Source of the DNA: Clostridia bacterium
Lineage (GTDB): Bacteria; Bacillota; Clostridia; Saccharofermentanales; Saccharofermentanaceae
Length of the DNA: 64,000 nucleotides
NCBI GenBank assembly: GCA_024403735.1
Contig: JAKSRG010000013.1
Span: forward strand, 1-64,000
Reading direction: 5' to 3'
How positions within the stretch are numbered: position 1 is the stretch's first letter; each line of letters starts with the position of its first letter. Under the pieces are notes generated by a model that was not told the DNA's origin, did no database searches, and was given only the letters and a program-made list of their open reading frames with translations. Shown piece by piece: positions 1-9,199 of the stretch. The translations under genes were made by a program, and so were the position numbers.

Positions 1-54
1 TTATGGCTTCACGAAGCCCCAACTTCTAGCGAAGCTAAGTGGGGGAGCGTTCAC
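1..54 (+). mobile_element. Probable right end of an IS200/IS605-type (TnpB) element
   Basis: Two stacked hairpins are visible: GGCTTC-AC-GAAGCC at 6-19, then CCCC-A-ACTT paired with AAGT-GGGG at 17-44 with a nested TAGC-GAA-GCTA tip. They are followed by GAGCGTTCAC ending at 54. From memory, subterminal hairpins of this kind followed by a GTTCAC-like terminus are typical of the right end of IS200/IS605 elements, where they also form the 3' part of the TnpB guide RNA. No tnpB is in the window; it would lie upstream of base 1 on the + strand. The element would abut the 3' end of the minus-strand gene that stops at 57. An unrelated terminator or palindromic intergenic repeat is the alternative. 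Confidence 0.45.
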
Positions 55-56
55 GT

Positions 57-614
57 TTAGAGTTTACTCTTGGTGTCTTCGAAAAACTTTAATAATCCTG
101 TAGTTTCGTACTCGTGTTCATCAGTTGTCACCACAAAGAAAGTGACATTCATATAAGGTGCGAGGTACATATAGCATTCTCTGTAGCGTGGGATACCATT
201 GAAAGATGGTCGCTCCTGTAGATATCCCTTGTAGTGGTAGCAAGGGAGCCCCATAAATTCTCTTTGAACTATATCTGTTTCTCTAACGTCCTGATACATC
301 TTTTTGAGAATAGATGAAGCAATTACAGGTTCCATTCTGCTCCAACTTGGTAACATCTCTTTGACCTTACTTAGATCTGGTTCCGTTAGTAGAACTCCTA
401 TTCTTGTAGATGTCTTAGCGTCCAATGCACTGAATTCAGTGATGCTGTAATCATACTTGGCGTTATATCTCTGCAAATCTTCGAATTCGAAGTTCTTTGG
501 AAGTGTGAATTTGTATCCTACCAACTTGGAGATTGCGACGCCATTCTTGATTTTAGCTGGCGCGAGTTTCTCTTTCTTGTAACCTAGTTTCTCTTTCTTA
601 AAAAACAACCCCAT
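57..614 (-). CDS. Hypothetical protein, 185 aa
   Basis: I do not recognise this family. The product has no signal peptide or membrane segment. The first 25 residues are Lys-rich (repeated KKEKL), followed by an alpha/beta-looking domain with many aromatic residues towards the C terminus. The start is supported by GGGAG about 8 bases upstream of ATG. It sits upstream, in transcription order downstream, of the HAD phosphatase gene (16 bases apart, same strand), so the two are probably co-transcribed. Its stop codon lies two bases from the proposed mobile-element end, so the natural C terminus may have been altered by insertion. Confidence 0.6.
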   Translation of the reverse strand: MGLFFKKEKLGYKKEKLAPAKIKNGVAISKLVGYKFTLPKNFEFEDLQRYNAKYDYSITEFSALDAKTSTRIGVLLTEPDLSKVKEMLPSWSRMEPVIASSILKKMYQDVRETDIVQREFMGLPCYHYKGYLQERPSFNGIPRYRECYMYLAPYMNVTFFVVTTDEHEYETTGLLKFFEDTKSKL

Positions 615-630
615 ATCTATTTCTCCCTAA

Positions 631-1350
631 TCATATCTTCTCAATGATATCAAGCATCTCATCAAATGTCCCAGCCACAAAACTTATAGAATACTTAGCA
701 ATTGCATTCTCATCAGGACTTTCTGTGTACCATAGTGATTTGATACCTGCATTCTTAGCTCCAAGTATATCAGAGGATAGGGAATCTCCAATTACGAGGC
801 ACTCAGATGCGTCAGAATTAAGCTCAGCTAATACTGCATCAAAAAACTTCTTGTCAGGCTTATTAATTCCAATCTCATCACTTACGAAGACCTTCTCGAA
901 AAGTGGTTCGAACCCACTAGCCTTAACTCGTCCTCTGGCAGTAGCAGATGTTCCATTAGTAATGATGTAAAGATTTAAATCAGGACGTACTTCCTTAACC
1001 TTTAGGATGAACTCCATCGCGCCAGGGAGGCGAATTCCTATCTTAGACATAGTCTTAATGTAGTAAGCATTAATGTCCTCATAGGAAGGAAGTTTGCGAC
1101 TAAATTCTGGATGATTAGCAATGTACCATTCGATAGTCTCACGAAATCTAATCACATATAACTCTGCTTTTGTAATCTCTTGGAGTTCCAATTTCTTCCA
1201 ACACTTCTCATTAGCTATGCTATATACGTCATAAAATTCGTCAGAGTATTCGAGTTCAAGGTCGTTAGCAACAATCTTGAATGTATCTTGCTCTGCAGCC
1301 TTGAAGTCTAGGAGTGTCATATCTAGATCGAATAGTAAGTTCTTAATCAT
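631..1350 (-). CDS. HAD-IA hydrolase, YjjG-like nucleotidase
   Basis: A 239-residue haloacid-dehalogenase phosphatase. Motif I is DLDMTLLDF at residues 8-16 (nucleophile Asp8), motif II is the ITNGT stretch near residue 130, and motif III/IV is NKPD...GDSLSSDILGAKNAG near 165-205. The GDSLSSDI signature and length fit the YjjG/YfnB group, which removes phosphate from pyrimidine or damaged nucleoside monophosphates; the substrate here is inferred from family only. The cap domain is helical, as in subclass IA. The start has AGGACAG upstream. It is probably the first gene of a two-gene unit with the downstream hypothetical protein. A second HAD protein with the same GDSLSSDI motif lies at 59219-59905. 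Confidence 0.85.
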   Translation of the reverse strand: MIKNLLFDLDMTLLDFKAAEQDTFKIVANDLELEYSDEFYDVYSIANEKCWKKLELQEITKAELYVIRFRETIEWYIANHPEFSRKLPSYEDINAYYIKTMSKIGIRLPGAMEFILKVKEVRPDLNLYIITNGTSATARGRVKASGFEPLFEKVFVSDEIGINKPDKKFFDAVLAELNSDASECLVIGDSLSSDILGAKNAGIKSLWYTESPDENAIAKYSISFVAGTFDEMLDIIEKI

Positions 1351-1731
1351 ATATTCTGTCCTGTAGTCTTTAATTAAAACAAATTCTAATATACTAAACC
1401 TTAATTGTAAATTTTGAGTATAAAATATGTAAAAGAAACTATACTAGACATATAGAAAATGCTCTATATATCATTGTATCTGTGCTTAAGTAATATAGAC
1501 GAAGCATCTCGTAGTTACGCGTGCTTGCCAAAGTTCGGTTGCTGATTATGAGAATGGCAGATTGTTTTCGATTGAACAGAAGTGTTACAGAAATAATAAA
1601 ATGCGAATATTACACAGGAATAATTATATAGAAAACAATGAATATGTAATTTATATATGGATTTTTGCTTTGACTTGCATTTTGTATCGACATACAATAG
1701 ATGTGTATTCTAATAATAAAGGACGTAATAT
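1351..1731. other. Intergenic region, no gene seen
   Basis: This 381-base AT-rich stretch separates the minus-strand HAD gene from the plus-strand Na/Pi symporter, so it should carry both divergent promoters. Two overlapping 60-codon open frames on opposite strands have no convincing ribosome binding site or recognisable product and are not called. I see no tRNA, riboswitch or clear terminator. One GTTTTCGAT copy lies at 1564. Confidence 0.5.
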
Positions 1732-3384
1732 ATGGACGTTGTAAAATGTATAGTAATGCTTTTGGGCGGACTTGCAATCTTCCTTTACAGTATGAAGATT
1801 ATGAGTTCAGGTCTCGAGGCAGCTGCTGGTAATAAACTTCAGGGAGTTCTTGAGAAACTCACAGCTAATAGATTTCTCGGTATTGCACTCGGTGTTATCG
1901 TAGCAGCTCTTGTTCAGTCCTCATCTACAACTACAGTAATGGTTGTCGGATTTGTTAATGCAGGACTTCTCAATTTGACACAATCTCTATGGATTATCAT
2001 GGGTGCCAACATCGGTACTAACATCACTTCTCAGTTGAACGCTTTTAAGTTCGGTGAAGTTGCTCCAGTTATTGCTATCGTTGGTGTTCTTATCCTTCTC
2101 TTCGGTAAGAAGAAAAAGTACAAGCCACTTGGTGACTTTATCACAGGTCTTGGTTTTATTTTCATCAGTACAAATCTTATGAGTAGTGCGATGGAGCCAG
2201 TTAGAGATAATGCAGCATTTAAGAACTTCCTCTCAACACTTGAGAACCCTATCCTCGGTATTCTTGTTGGTATGGTATTCGTAGCAATCATCCAGAGTTC
2301 TGCTGCCGGTGTAGTTTTGCTCCAGACACTCGCATCAACTGGTGTTATTGGTCTTAATGAAGCAATCTTTATTCTCTATGGTATGCACGTTGGTACATGT
2401 ATTACAGCTGTTCTCTCTGCTATCGGTACAAACAGAGCTGCAGTTAAGGCAGCACTCATGCACCTCACATTTAACGTATTCGGTGTAATTCTTTGGACTA
2501 TTCTTACACTTGCTCTCCCAATCACAGACTGGGTATCAATGACAACAGCTAACCCACAGGGACAGATCGCTAACGCGCACCTTCTCTTTGCTCTTGGTAC
2601 AGCAATTGTTCTTATTCCATTTGGTAAGCTCATTGTTAAGCTCGTTAATGTGATTCTCCCAGAAAAGGTTGATACAAGCAAAGATGAGAAGAAGCTTGTT
2701 TATCTTTCACCAGCACTTCTCAGAACTAACATGGCAGCTCCAGTAATCATCGCTGCTATCCGTAACGAAGTTAGCCGAATGGTTGATCTCGTATGTGTAA
2801 ACGTTGGAAGAAGCTTTGATGCTGTACTCGAGAATTCAGATGAAATCCAGAATGAGATTGATTCTAGAGAAGAGTGCATCGACTTCCTTAACAAGGAGAT
2901 CTCATTCTATGTATCACAGTGTCTTGCTGGTACTCTTTCTGAGGAAGATGCCATGACACTCAGTGCTATCTACAAGATTACTGGTAACCTTGAGCGTATG
3001 GGTGACCACGCAACTAACATTTCTGGTTATGCAAGACTTCTTGACGACAAGGGATATAAGTTCTCTGATAAGGCTCGTCTTGAAGTATCACAGATGGCAG
3101 AAGTTACAAATCAGGCTGCTGCCCTTCTCCACGGAAGAGACTTCCATGGTATCCATGTTAAGATGGCTAAGGCTGAGCAGAAAATCGATGATATGACAGA
3201 TATGTTCAGAGCTAGTCAGATTGAGCGTATGAAGAACCTTACATGCTCAGGTGAGAGCTCAGTTATCTACTCAGAGATGCTCACAGACTTCGAGCGTATC
3301 GGCGATCACCTCTTGAATATTGCTAGAGCAGTTGATGGTAGTTCAATTACAAGTCTTGAAGTAATCACTGCAGTTGGAGTGTGA
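1732..3384 (+). CDS. Na/Pi cotransporter family protein with PhoU-like tail
   Basis: A 550-residue protein with two halves. Residues about 1-310 form the Na/Pi cotransporter (NptA/PNaS, SLC34-like) membrane domain, with the duplicated QSSS motifs visible as LVQSSSTTTVMVVGFV (about 62-77) and IIQSSAAGVVLLQ (about 185-197). Residues about 340-540 are helical with repeated RMGDHATNI and RIGDHLLNI signatures of PhoU-like domains. Such proteins import phosphate with sodium; the PhoU tail is thought to regulate transport. AAAGGA lies 9 bases before ATG. The stop overlaps the region of the trmL start, so the two are translationally coupled. Confidence 0.93.
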   Translation: MDVVKCIVMLLGGLAIFLYSMKIMSSGLEAAAGNKLQGVLEKLTANRFLGIALGVIVAALVQSSSTTTVMVVGFVNAGLLNLTQSLWIIMGANIGTNITSQLNAFKFGEVAPVIAIVGVLILLFGKKKKYKPLGDFITGLGFIFISTNLMSSAMEPVRDNAAFKNFLSTLENPILGILVGMVFVAIIQSSAAGVVLLQTLASTGVIGLNEAIFILYGMHVGTCITAVLSAIGTNRAAVKAALMHLTFNVFGVILWTILTLALPITDWVSMTTANPQGQIANAHLLFALGTAIVLIPFGKLIVKLVNVILPEKVDTSKDEKKLVYLSPALLRTNMAAPVIIAAIRNEVSRMVDLVCVNVGRSFDAVLENSDEIQNEIDSREECIDFLNKEISFYVSQCLAGTLSEEDAMTLSAIYKITGNLERMGDHATNISGYARLLDDKGYKFSDKARLEVSQMAEVTNQAAALLHGRDFHGIHVKMAKAEQKIDDMTDMFRASQIERMKNLTCSGESSVIYSEMLTDFERIGDHLLNIARAVDGSSITSLEVITAVGV

Positions 3385-3389
3385 TATTA

Positions 3390-3932
3390 GTGTCAGGAAG
3401 AGTAAATGTAGTTCTTTTTGAACCTGAGATCCCTCAGAATACAGGTAACATTATGAGAACTTGTGTAGCTACTGGTTGTAAGCTTCATCTCATTGGTCCA
3501 CTTGGATTTGATATCGAGAACAAGAAGTTCAAGCGAGCTACTACTAATCACATTACCTGGGCTGATTACACTTTGTATGATGGTTATGAGGATTTCGCAT
3601 CCAAGAACCCAGGCAGATATTTCTATATGACTCGATATGGAAAGAAACCACATTCAAAGATAGATTTTGCTGGTGTTCCAAGCGATCAGGAGATTTATAT
3701 TATCCTTGGTAAAGAGAGCACGGGAATTCCATATGATATTCTCAAGGCTCATCTTGATGATTGTTTCAGAATTCCAATGGCAGCTGAATGTAGAAGTCTT
3801 AATATTTCAAATGCCGCAGCGATTGCTATTTATGAATGTATGCGTCAGCTAGATTATCCAGATTTATCCTTGACTGAAGTTCAGAAGGGTGAAGATTTCT
3901 TGGAAAGTTATGATGCAGCTTTGCTAGGTTAA
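3390..3932 (+). CDS. trmL: tRNA (cytidine(34)-2'-O)-methyltransferase TrmL
   Basis: A SPOUT-class (trefoil knot) methyltransferase of about 180 residues that 2'-O-methylates the wobble base of tRNA-Leu in known homologues. The hallmark motifs are present: N-terminal LFEPEIPQNTGNIMRTC, LGKESTGIP in the middle, and IPMAAECRSLNISNAAAIA near the C terminus, which builds the S-adenosylmethionine-binding knot. Two GTG starts are possible. GGAG at 3376-3379 is 10 bases from GTG 3390 but only one base from GTG 3381, so 3390 is preferred; the 3381 start would overlap the upstream stop as GTGA. A rho-independent terminator follows. Confidence 0.92.
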   Translation: MSGRVNVVLFEPEIPQNTGNIMRTCVATGCKLHLIGPLGFDIENKKFKRATTNHITWADYTLYDGYEDFASKNPGRYFYMTRYGKKPHSKIDFAGVPSDQEIYIILGKESTGIPYDILKAHLDDCFRIPMAAECRSLNISNAAAIAIYECMRQLDYPDLSLTEVQKGEDFLESYDAALLG

Positions 3933-3945
3933 TAATTGTATTTTT

Positions 3946-3977
3946 GAAGTGCTACATTTTTGTGGCACTTCTTTTTT
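3946..3977 (+). terminator. Rho-independent terminator after trmL
   Basis: The 11-bp stem GAAGTGCTACA / TGTGGCACTTC (one G-U pair) has a TTTT loop and is followed by TTTTTT. Confidence 0.9.
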
Positions 3978-4050
3978 GTTTGTACCAATTGGGCTAGTTG
4001 GGTATATAATAGTTATTCATAAAGATAATAAGTGTTATTGAGGTGTATAT

Positions 4051-5082
4051 ATGTCAATGGAATTTATTCGTAAGCTTCCTATCCCACAGGATATTAAGGA
4101 GCAGTTCCCACTTAGTGAGGACATCAAGTCAATCAAGGCTAGCCGCGATGAGGAAATCGCTAAGATTTTTAAGGGTGAAGATGATAGATTTCTTCTTATC
4201 ATTGGACCATGTTCAGCTGATCGTGAGGATGCAGTATTAGAGTATATGCATCGCCTTGCTAAGCTTCAGGAGCAGGTTAAGGATAAGGTATTTATTATTC
4301 CACGTGTATATACTAACAAGCCACGTACTAAGGGTGTTGGTTATAAGGGAATGCTCCACCAGCCAGATCCTGAGAAGGGTGAGGATATGCTCGCTGGTAT
4401 CATCGCTATTCGTGATCTTCATACAAGAATCGTTAATGAGACAGGCTTCACATGTGCTGATGAGATGCTTTATCCTGGTAACTTCCGTTATCTTTCAGAC
4501 CTCCTCGCATATGTAGCGGTTGGTGCTCGTTCAGTTGAGAATCAGGAGCACAGAATTGTATCTTCTGGCCTTGGTATCCCTGTAGGTATGAAGAACCCAA
4601 CAGCTGGTGATCTTACAGTAATGATGAATTCAATTTCTGCTGCACAGAGTGTTCAGAAGTTCATCTATCGTGGTTGGGAAGTTAAGACAGAAGGTAATCC
4701 ATATGCACATGCAATTTTGCGTGGATACGTTGATAATGTAGGTAGAAGTCATCCTAACTATCACTACGAATTTCTCGAAAACGTCCTCAATCTCTATGAG
4801 AAGAGCCCAGAACTCGCATATCCAACACTTATCGTTGATACTAACCATGCAAATTCAGGTAAGCGCTTTGAAGAGCAGATCCGTATCTCAAAGGATATTC
4901 TCCATAGCAAGAGATGGAACCATGATATCAGTAAACTCGTTAAGGGTCTCATGATTGAGAGTTACCTTGAAGATGGTTGCCAGAAGATTGGTGATGGTGT
5001 ATTTGGTAAGTCAATTACTGACCCATGTCTTGGTTGGGAGAAGACAGAGAGATTGGTTCTCGATATCGCTGATTTGCTTTAA
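4051..5082 (+). CDS. 3-deoxy-7-phosphoheptulonate synthase (DAHP synthase)
   Basis: A 343-residue type I DAHP synthase of the AroF/G/H class, condensing phosphoenolpyruvate and erythrose-4-phosphate in the first step of the shikimate pathway to aromatic amino acids. Diagnostic stretches are LLIIGPCSADRE near residue 50, PRVYTNKPRTKGVGYKG near 85, and the C-terminal VDTNHANSGK and MIESYLEDG segments that hold the metal and phosphate ligands. GAGGTG precedes ATG by six bases, and a TATAAT at 4005-4010 is a likely -10 box. It is monocistronic, between two terminators. No leader attenuator or T-box is visible, unlike the aromatic-related gene paaK at 38903. Confidence 0.95.
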   Translation: MSMEFIRKLPIPQDIKEQFPLSEDIKSIKASRDEEIAKIFKGEDDRFLLIIGPCSADREDAVLEYMHRLAKLQEQVKDKVFIIPRVYTNKPRTKGVGYKGMLHQPDPEKGEDMLAGIIAIRDLHTRIVNETGFTCADEMLYPGNFRYLSDLLAYVAVGARSVENQEHRIVSSGLGIPVGMKNPTAGDLTVMMNSISAAQSVQKFIYRGWEVKTEGNPYAHAILRGYVDNVGRSHPNYHYEFLENVLNLYEKSPELAYPTLIVDTNHANSGKRFEEQIRISKDILHSKRWNHDISKLVKGLMIESYLEDGCQKIGDGVFGKSITDPCLGWEKTERLVLDIADLL

Positions 5083-5111
5083 TTTGATGTTTTTTTGAAT
5101 AAACAATAAAT

Positions 5112-5156
5112 ATGGCTACTTCCTGTTTTGGATATGCAGGAGGTAGCCATTTTGTT
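5112..5156 (+). terminator. Rho-independent terminator after DAHP synthase gene
   Basis: The stem ATGGCTACTTCCTG / CAGGAGGTAGCCAT has a 12-base loop and a T-rich tail. Confidence 0.88.
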
Positions 5157-5203
5157 TTCGATATATTCAAATCATTCTACTGATTGAAGCGTAGAGAAAT
5201 TGC

Positions 5204-5494
5204 TTATGGATTCTCAATGGAATTATTTGGGAAATTGTAAATCTTCTTTCCCTTAGTCTTACCATAGTCTTTACCGAAGAAAGATGATCCAAATGTATCT
5301 GTTGAGTAGTCTGACAATGTTGGGAGTACATCTCCAAGGTTATTAGATCTTCTAATTAAGATTGATGTAACGATTAGTGTTATTCCCGCTCCGATGAAGA
5401 GACCCAAGATAATTGCTACAAGTGTTATAAGAGATAATTCACTACTCATAGACACAATAGTAGTTTCAAGTAAAATAAATAAAGTCTTGCTCAT
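5204..5494 (-). CDS. Small single-span membrane protein, 96 aa
   Basis: I do not recognise a family. The protein has one strong hydrophobic segment (about residues 18-47, rich in Ile, Leu and Gly), then RR and a polar tail with FGSSFFGKDYGK, so it probably anchors a short cytoplasmic tail. AAAGGA lies 8 bases before ATG. It starts one base after the stop of the upstream zinc-ribbon membrane protein (5496-6713), so both are read as one operon and may act together. Confidence 0.65.
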   Translation of the reverse strand: MSKTLFILLETTIVSMSSELSLITLVAIILGLFIGAGITLIVTSILIRRSNNLGDVLPTLSDYSTDTFGSSFFGKDYGKTKGKKIYNFPNNSIENP

Positions 5495-5495
5495 A

Positions 5496-6713
5496 TTATT
5501 GTCCTTTCTGTCTGTTTGTAGCGTACATTCTTGTAATAGATGATTTAGATCTCATTACTGATTTTCTCGCACGTTCGAATTCAGCAATACCAATACCGAG
5601 CTGTCCTATTGCGAAGATTGCAAGATAAATAAGATATACCGGTTCTGTAATTGAAAGTGTCAAAGATGCTATTAATCCGAGTGCAATCGTAACAATTGCT
5701 AGTACTGTACTAAATATTGCGAATTTGTACTTGGCTAGTGGAACACCAGCTACGACCTTTCCTGTTTGTCCATTAACAACGCATGTATATTGCTCACCTT
5801 TATATTTATAAGTGAGGAACCACATAGGGAACAGTGCCAAGAGTGGTTCAGATACCATTTCTGTTGAAGGATGTGAAGAGATGATTTTCTTGCGTGTACC
5901 TTCGATCTTATTGAAGACATCCTGATAAGCAACGTCTCTTGCCTTATGAGATGCGTGTATGAATGCATCATCATAATCTACGTCTGGAATATCTGAATAG
6001 AAGCCGAGAAGATAATCATCCTCAAAAGGGACAATCTCTTCAATATTGTATGGTTCAACTCTGTAACTAAGTTCGTTATTAAGATTCATGCAGGCATCTG
6101 TAGTCAAACGATCAAAATGACATTGACCAGACATGTTGTATAAATGCCTTGTTGGACGTGAGTTCTTGGTTTTCTGATCATCGTAATAGTATTCAACTGA
6201 GATAGTGTCACGATAGATGATGTCGTTGATGTGGTATGGAATATAGACACCAACAATAGACTCAGTTTTGAAACGCTTAATCGCGCTTGGTACGAATAGG
6301 CCCTTTTTTAGTCTACCTCTGATAATTCCTTCGGCAGCTTCTTTCGGAATTGAGAAAGGAATAATAGCATCAGGTCTACTAATCTTACGGATTCTTGAGA
6401 AAACAATATTAGGATTACCGCAGTATACACAGAATGTAGATGCCTCTGTATTAGATACGATTACATCTGCGCCACATGATGAACATGTGTATACGTTAAC
6501 GTCGATCATTCTTTTGTGAGCTTCTCTAAAGAGATCGTCGTCTGCTTTTCTTTGTGGGTCATCAGAAGGAAGGAGATCCTCTTCTTCTGGAATTGCGTAT
6601 TTTGCATCGAATTCTTCGACGTCATAGATTCCGCCGCATCTGTCGCATGATAATGCTCCTAGGCTTGCATCGAAAACAACCTTTGACGCGCAATTCGGAC
6701 AGTTTCTAATCAT
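5496..6713 (-). CDS. TFIIB-type zinc-ribbon membrane protein, 405 aa
   Basis: Residues 1-30 form a zinc ribbon (CPNC...CDRC) and residues about 77-97 a second (CSSC...CVYC). A long middle domain (about 110-330) has many aromatic residues and DYD/HAS segments. Two or three hydrophobic segments close the protein (about 325-385). Cytoplasmic zinc ribbons joined to C-terminal membrane spans occur in uncharacterised Bacillota proteins often labelled TFIIB-type zinc ribbon-containing; no reaction is known to me. AAAGG is near the start codon. It is the first gene of a unit with the 96-residue membrane protein. Confidence 0.75.
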   Translation of the reverse strand: MIRNCPNCASKVVFDASLGALSCDRCGGIYDVEEFDAKYAIPEEEDLLPSDDPQRKADDDLFREAHKRMIDVNVYTCSSCGADVIVSNTEASTFCVYCGNPNIVFSRIRKISRPDAIIPFSIPKEAAEGIIRGRLKKGLFVPSAIKRFKTESIVGVYIPYHINDIIYRDTISVEYYYDDQKTKNSRPTRHLYNMSGQCHFDRLTTDACMNLNNELSYRVEPYNIEEIVPFEDDYLLGFYSDIPDVDYDDAFIHASHKARDVAYQDVFNKIEGTRKKIISSHPSTEMVSEPLLALFPMWFLTYKYKGEQYTCVVNGQTGKVVAGVPLAKYKFAIFSTVLAIVTIALGLIASLTLSITEPVYLIYLAIFAIGQLGIGIAEFERARKSVMRSKSSITRMYATNRQKGQ

Positions 6714-6891
6714 ATATAAAACCTTTCGTATTTTTGTCTTTAATTATAAAACTCATATTACATATATAACAAGTGTTGCGAAAAACGACATAGAGGTAGT
6801 TATATTAGCAAAGTTAACAATTGTTAAACATTTTCGAGTGCTTGACAGGTGTACAATTATATCAAATTATTTTTAATTTATGGGGGTTATT
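6714..6891. promoter_or_regulatory. Divergent promoter region with 14-bp palindrome
   Basis: This spacer separates the minus-strand zinc-ribbon gene from the plus-strand DUF4214 gene. A perfect palindrome TTAACAATTGTTAA lies at 6814-6827. A TTGACA box (6842-6847) and a TACAAT box (6852-6857) are candidate promoter elements for the plus-strand gene. The palindrome is a possible operator; no regulator can be assigned. Confidence 0.4.
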
Positions 6892-8982
6892 ATGAAGATA
6901 GGCAGACGAATAGTTGCTGGTTTGTTATCGGTTGTGATGGCTGTATCGTTAATATCATTCATTCCTGCGAAGACAAATGCGGATTATCGTTATGGGGAGA
7001 TTACTGGTTCTCATGACTATGCTAATGGATCTAATTGGTCACAGGTTCCAAGATCATATTTAACTAAGTTGAGTGACGGTTATATGATCGTTTGCGGCGG
7101 TAGTGCCGGTATTAATGGAATTAATGTATATTATTACGATAATAATTTTGCTCCAACATTCACAAAGAGTATTGCGATGAATGGCTCTATTTGGGGTGGC
7201 TTCTGCGAGGACGGCGCTTACTATTATGTTCTTACTGGTAATAGTGACGTCAACGAGACAAAGACAGTAGAAAGCTTTATTCTTACTAAGTATGACAAGA
7301 ATTGGAATCAAGTAGGAAAGTGTTCATTGAAAGACTGTAATACACGTACACCATTCGAAGCTGGTTCAGTTGCTTTCCAATTCGTAGGAAGCACATTGAT
7401 TGTTCATACGTGTCACACGATGTATAAGAGCGCTGATGGACTTAATCATCAGTCAAATATTACTATTGAGTTCAATACTGCTAATATGACTATTCCACAG
7501 AGTAATCATTATCATCAGTTGTCAGAGAGCTCTGTTTCATATTCAAGCCATTCATTCAACCAGTTCCTTGCAATGGATGGAAATATGATGGTATTTGTTG
7601 ATCATGGTGATGCTTATCCTAGAGCAGTTAAGCTTCATGCTACTGGAGCATATTCTTATGACACAGGACGTGTAGCAGGCTACTCCTATTATCCTAATGG
7701 TAAGCCTTATGAGGAACATACATATACTGTTACTTCATTCCCAGGTGGTACTGGAGTTAATAGAACAGGTTTTACACTCGGCGGTGTAGCTGTATCATCG
7801 ACATCTTATCTTACTGTTGGTACAACAATTGATATGAACCATTTTGCTGATGGCTACAGAACAAAAAATGTATGTGTCTACATTACTAATAAGGCAAATG
7901 AGACTACTACAACTAAGATGTTGACTAACTATGCTGAAAGCGAGTTATCAGCTGGTAATCCTTATATTGTTAAAGTTAATGATAATTGTTTTGCAGTTAT
8001 TTGGGAAAGAGATAATACTCTTTACTACACATACCTTGATGGTAATGGTAATCAGACAGAGCAGACTTTCTCAAGACCAGGTAAGGTTTCTTCAATGAAG
8101 CCAATTGTGTCTGGTAATAACATTATTTGGGCTGTAATGGAATATGATCGTCCAGCGGAATTCTACTCAATTGTTGCTGATCCAGCATTAGCTAAAGAGC
8201 AGATTGGCGAGTTCGTAGATAGACTATATCTCACATGTATGAATAGATCTGCTGATCCAGGTGGAAAATCTCACTGGGTTAACGGTTTGTTTGCTGGTTC
8301 ATATACAGGTATTGGTGCTGCTAATGGTTTCGTATTTAGTAGCGAATTCAAGAACATGAACCTTTGTGATAGCTGCTATCTCGATAGACTTTACGAAGCA
8401 TTCATGGGTAGAGCAGCAGATGCAGCAGGTAAGAATTACTGGTTAGGCGAGCTTGCTAAGGGCAAGACGCGTGAAGAAGTATTTAACGGTTTTGCTACTA
8501 GTAAGGAATTCAGGGGTATCTGTGAAAAGTATGGAATTGCTCTTGGCGATGCAATTAGTATTCCACAGAATGGAACTGTTCCTACAGGTGCTTGTTCAGT
8601 TTGCGGTGGAACATCTTATGACGAAGATGGTATTATCGGTTTTGTAACTAGACTATATAATGTCTGTCTCGATAGAGATCCTGATGCAGGTGGTCTTGAA
8701 CACTGGAAGAATAAGTTAATCACAAAAGAGAGTAATGGTAAGGATATTGCTTGTGGCTTTGTATTCTCTAGTGAGTTTACTAATAAGAACTATAGTGACG
8801 AAGATTTTGTAGAGTATATGTACAAGGCATTCTTTGGACGTAGTTCAGATGCTCAGGGTAAGGCTTTCTGGGTTGGTAAAATTCAGAATGATGGCTACAC
8901 AAGACAGCAAGTTTTCTATGGATTTGTATACAGTAATGAGTTCCAGGGAATTTGCGATAGCTATGGAATTGTACGAGGCTGA
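6892..8982 (+). CDS. Secreted DUF4214-repeat protein
   Basis: About 696 residues. A signal peptide (positively charged start, hydrophobic core, cut near TNA-DY) leads into a long beta-rich region (about 30-430), perhaps a beta-propeller. Four copies of the DUF4214 motif follow in two pairs, seen as VDRLYLTCMNRSADPGG, LDRLYEAFMGRAADAAG, VTRLYNVCLDRDPDAGG and VEYMYKAFFGRSSDAQG, each ending in a SxEF segment. DUF4214 occurs in surface and S-layer-like proteins; its role is unknown. The start at 6892 is preferred over ATG 6880 because GGGGG sits five bases before it. A related DUF4214 protein lies at 26488-28398. A terminator follows. Confidence 0.8.
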   Translation: MKIGRRIVAGLLSVVMAVSLISFIPAKTNADYRYGEITGSHDYANGSNWSQVPRSYLTKLSDGYMIVCGGSAGINGINVYYYDNNFAPTFTKSIAMNGSIWGGFCEDGAYYYVLTGNSDVNETKTVESFILTKYDKNWNQVGKCSLKDCNTRTPFEAGSVAFQFVGSTLIVHTCHTMYKSADGLNHQSNITIEFNTANMTIPQSNHYHQLSESSVSYSSHSFNQFLAMDGNMMVFVDHGDAYPRAVKLHATGAYSYDTGRVAGYSYYPNGKPYEEHTYTVTSFPGGTGVNRTGFTLGGVAVSSTSYLTVGTTIDMNHFADGYRTKNVCVYITNKANETTTTKMLTNYAESELSAGNPYIVKVNDNCFAVIWERDNTLYYTYLDGNGNQTEQTFSRPGKVSSMKPIVSGNNIIWAVMEYDRPAEFYSIVADPALAKEQIGEFVDRLYLTCMNRSADPGGKSHWVNGLFAGSYTGIGAANGFVFSSEFKNMNLCDSCYLDRLYEAFMGRAADAAGKNYWLGELAKGKTREEVFNGFATSKEFRGICEKYGIALGDAISIPQNGTVPTGACSVCGGTSYDEDGIIGFVTRLYNVCLDRDPDAGGLEHWKNKLITKESNGKDIACGFVFSSEFTNKNYSDEDFVEYMYKAFFGRSSDAQGKAFWVGKIQNDGYTRQQVFYGFVYSNEFQGICDSYGIVRG

Positions 8983-9007
8983 TAGCCATTATAATTGATG
9001 AACAAAT

Positions 9008-9054
9008 AAACCTGTTTGGATGGAGCAAATGGCTCTTGAAGGACAGGTTTTTTG
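9008..9054 (+). terminator. Rho-independent terminator after DUF4214 gene
   Basis: The stem AAACCTGT / ACAGGTTT encloses a loop with a small inner GAGC-AAATG-GCTC hairpin and is followed by TTTTT. Confidence 0.8.
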
Positions 9055-9199
9055 TTGGCTTTTTCTATCTTGTGAAGTCCTTAAAACACCAGTCTGTCAA
9101 ATATTTATGATACTCATCTGAAGAGGCAGAAATCATTTGATAATTCATTTCAAAATCAGTAAAATGATAATTGGTTGATTTGTTTTCAAGGTGGGTTCC

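Noticed and set aside
1515..1744. Two 60-codon frames in the 1351-1731 spacer
   Set aside because: They overlap on opposite strands, lack ribosome sites and recognisable sequence, and fit a promoter region.
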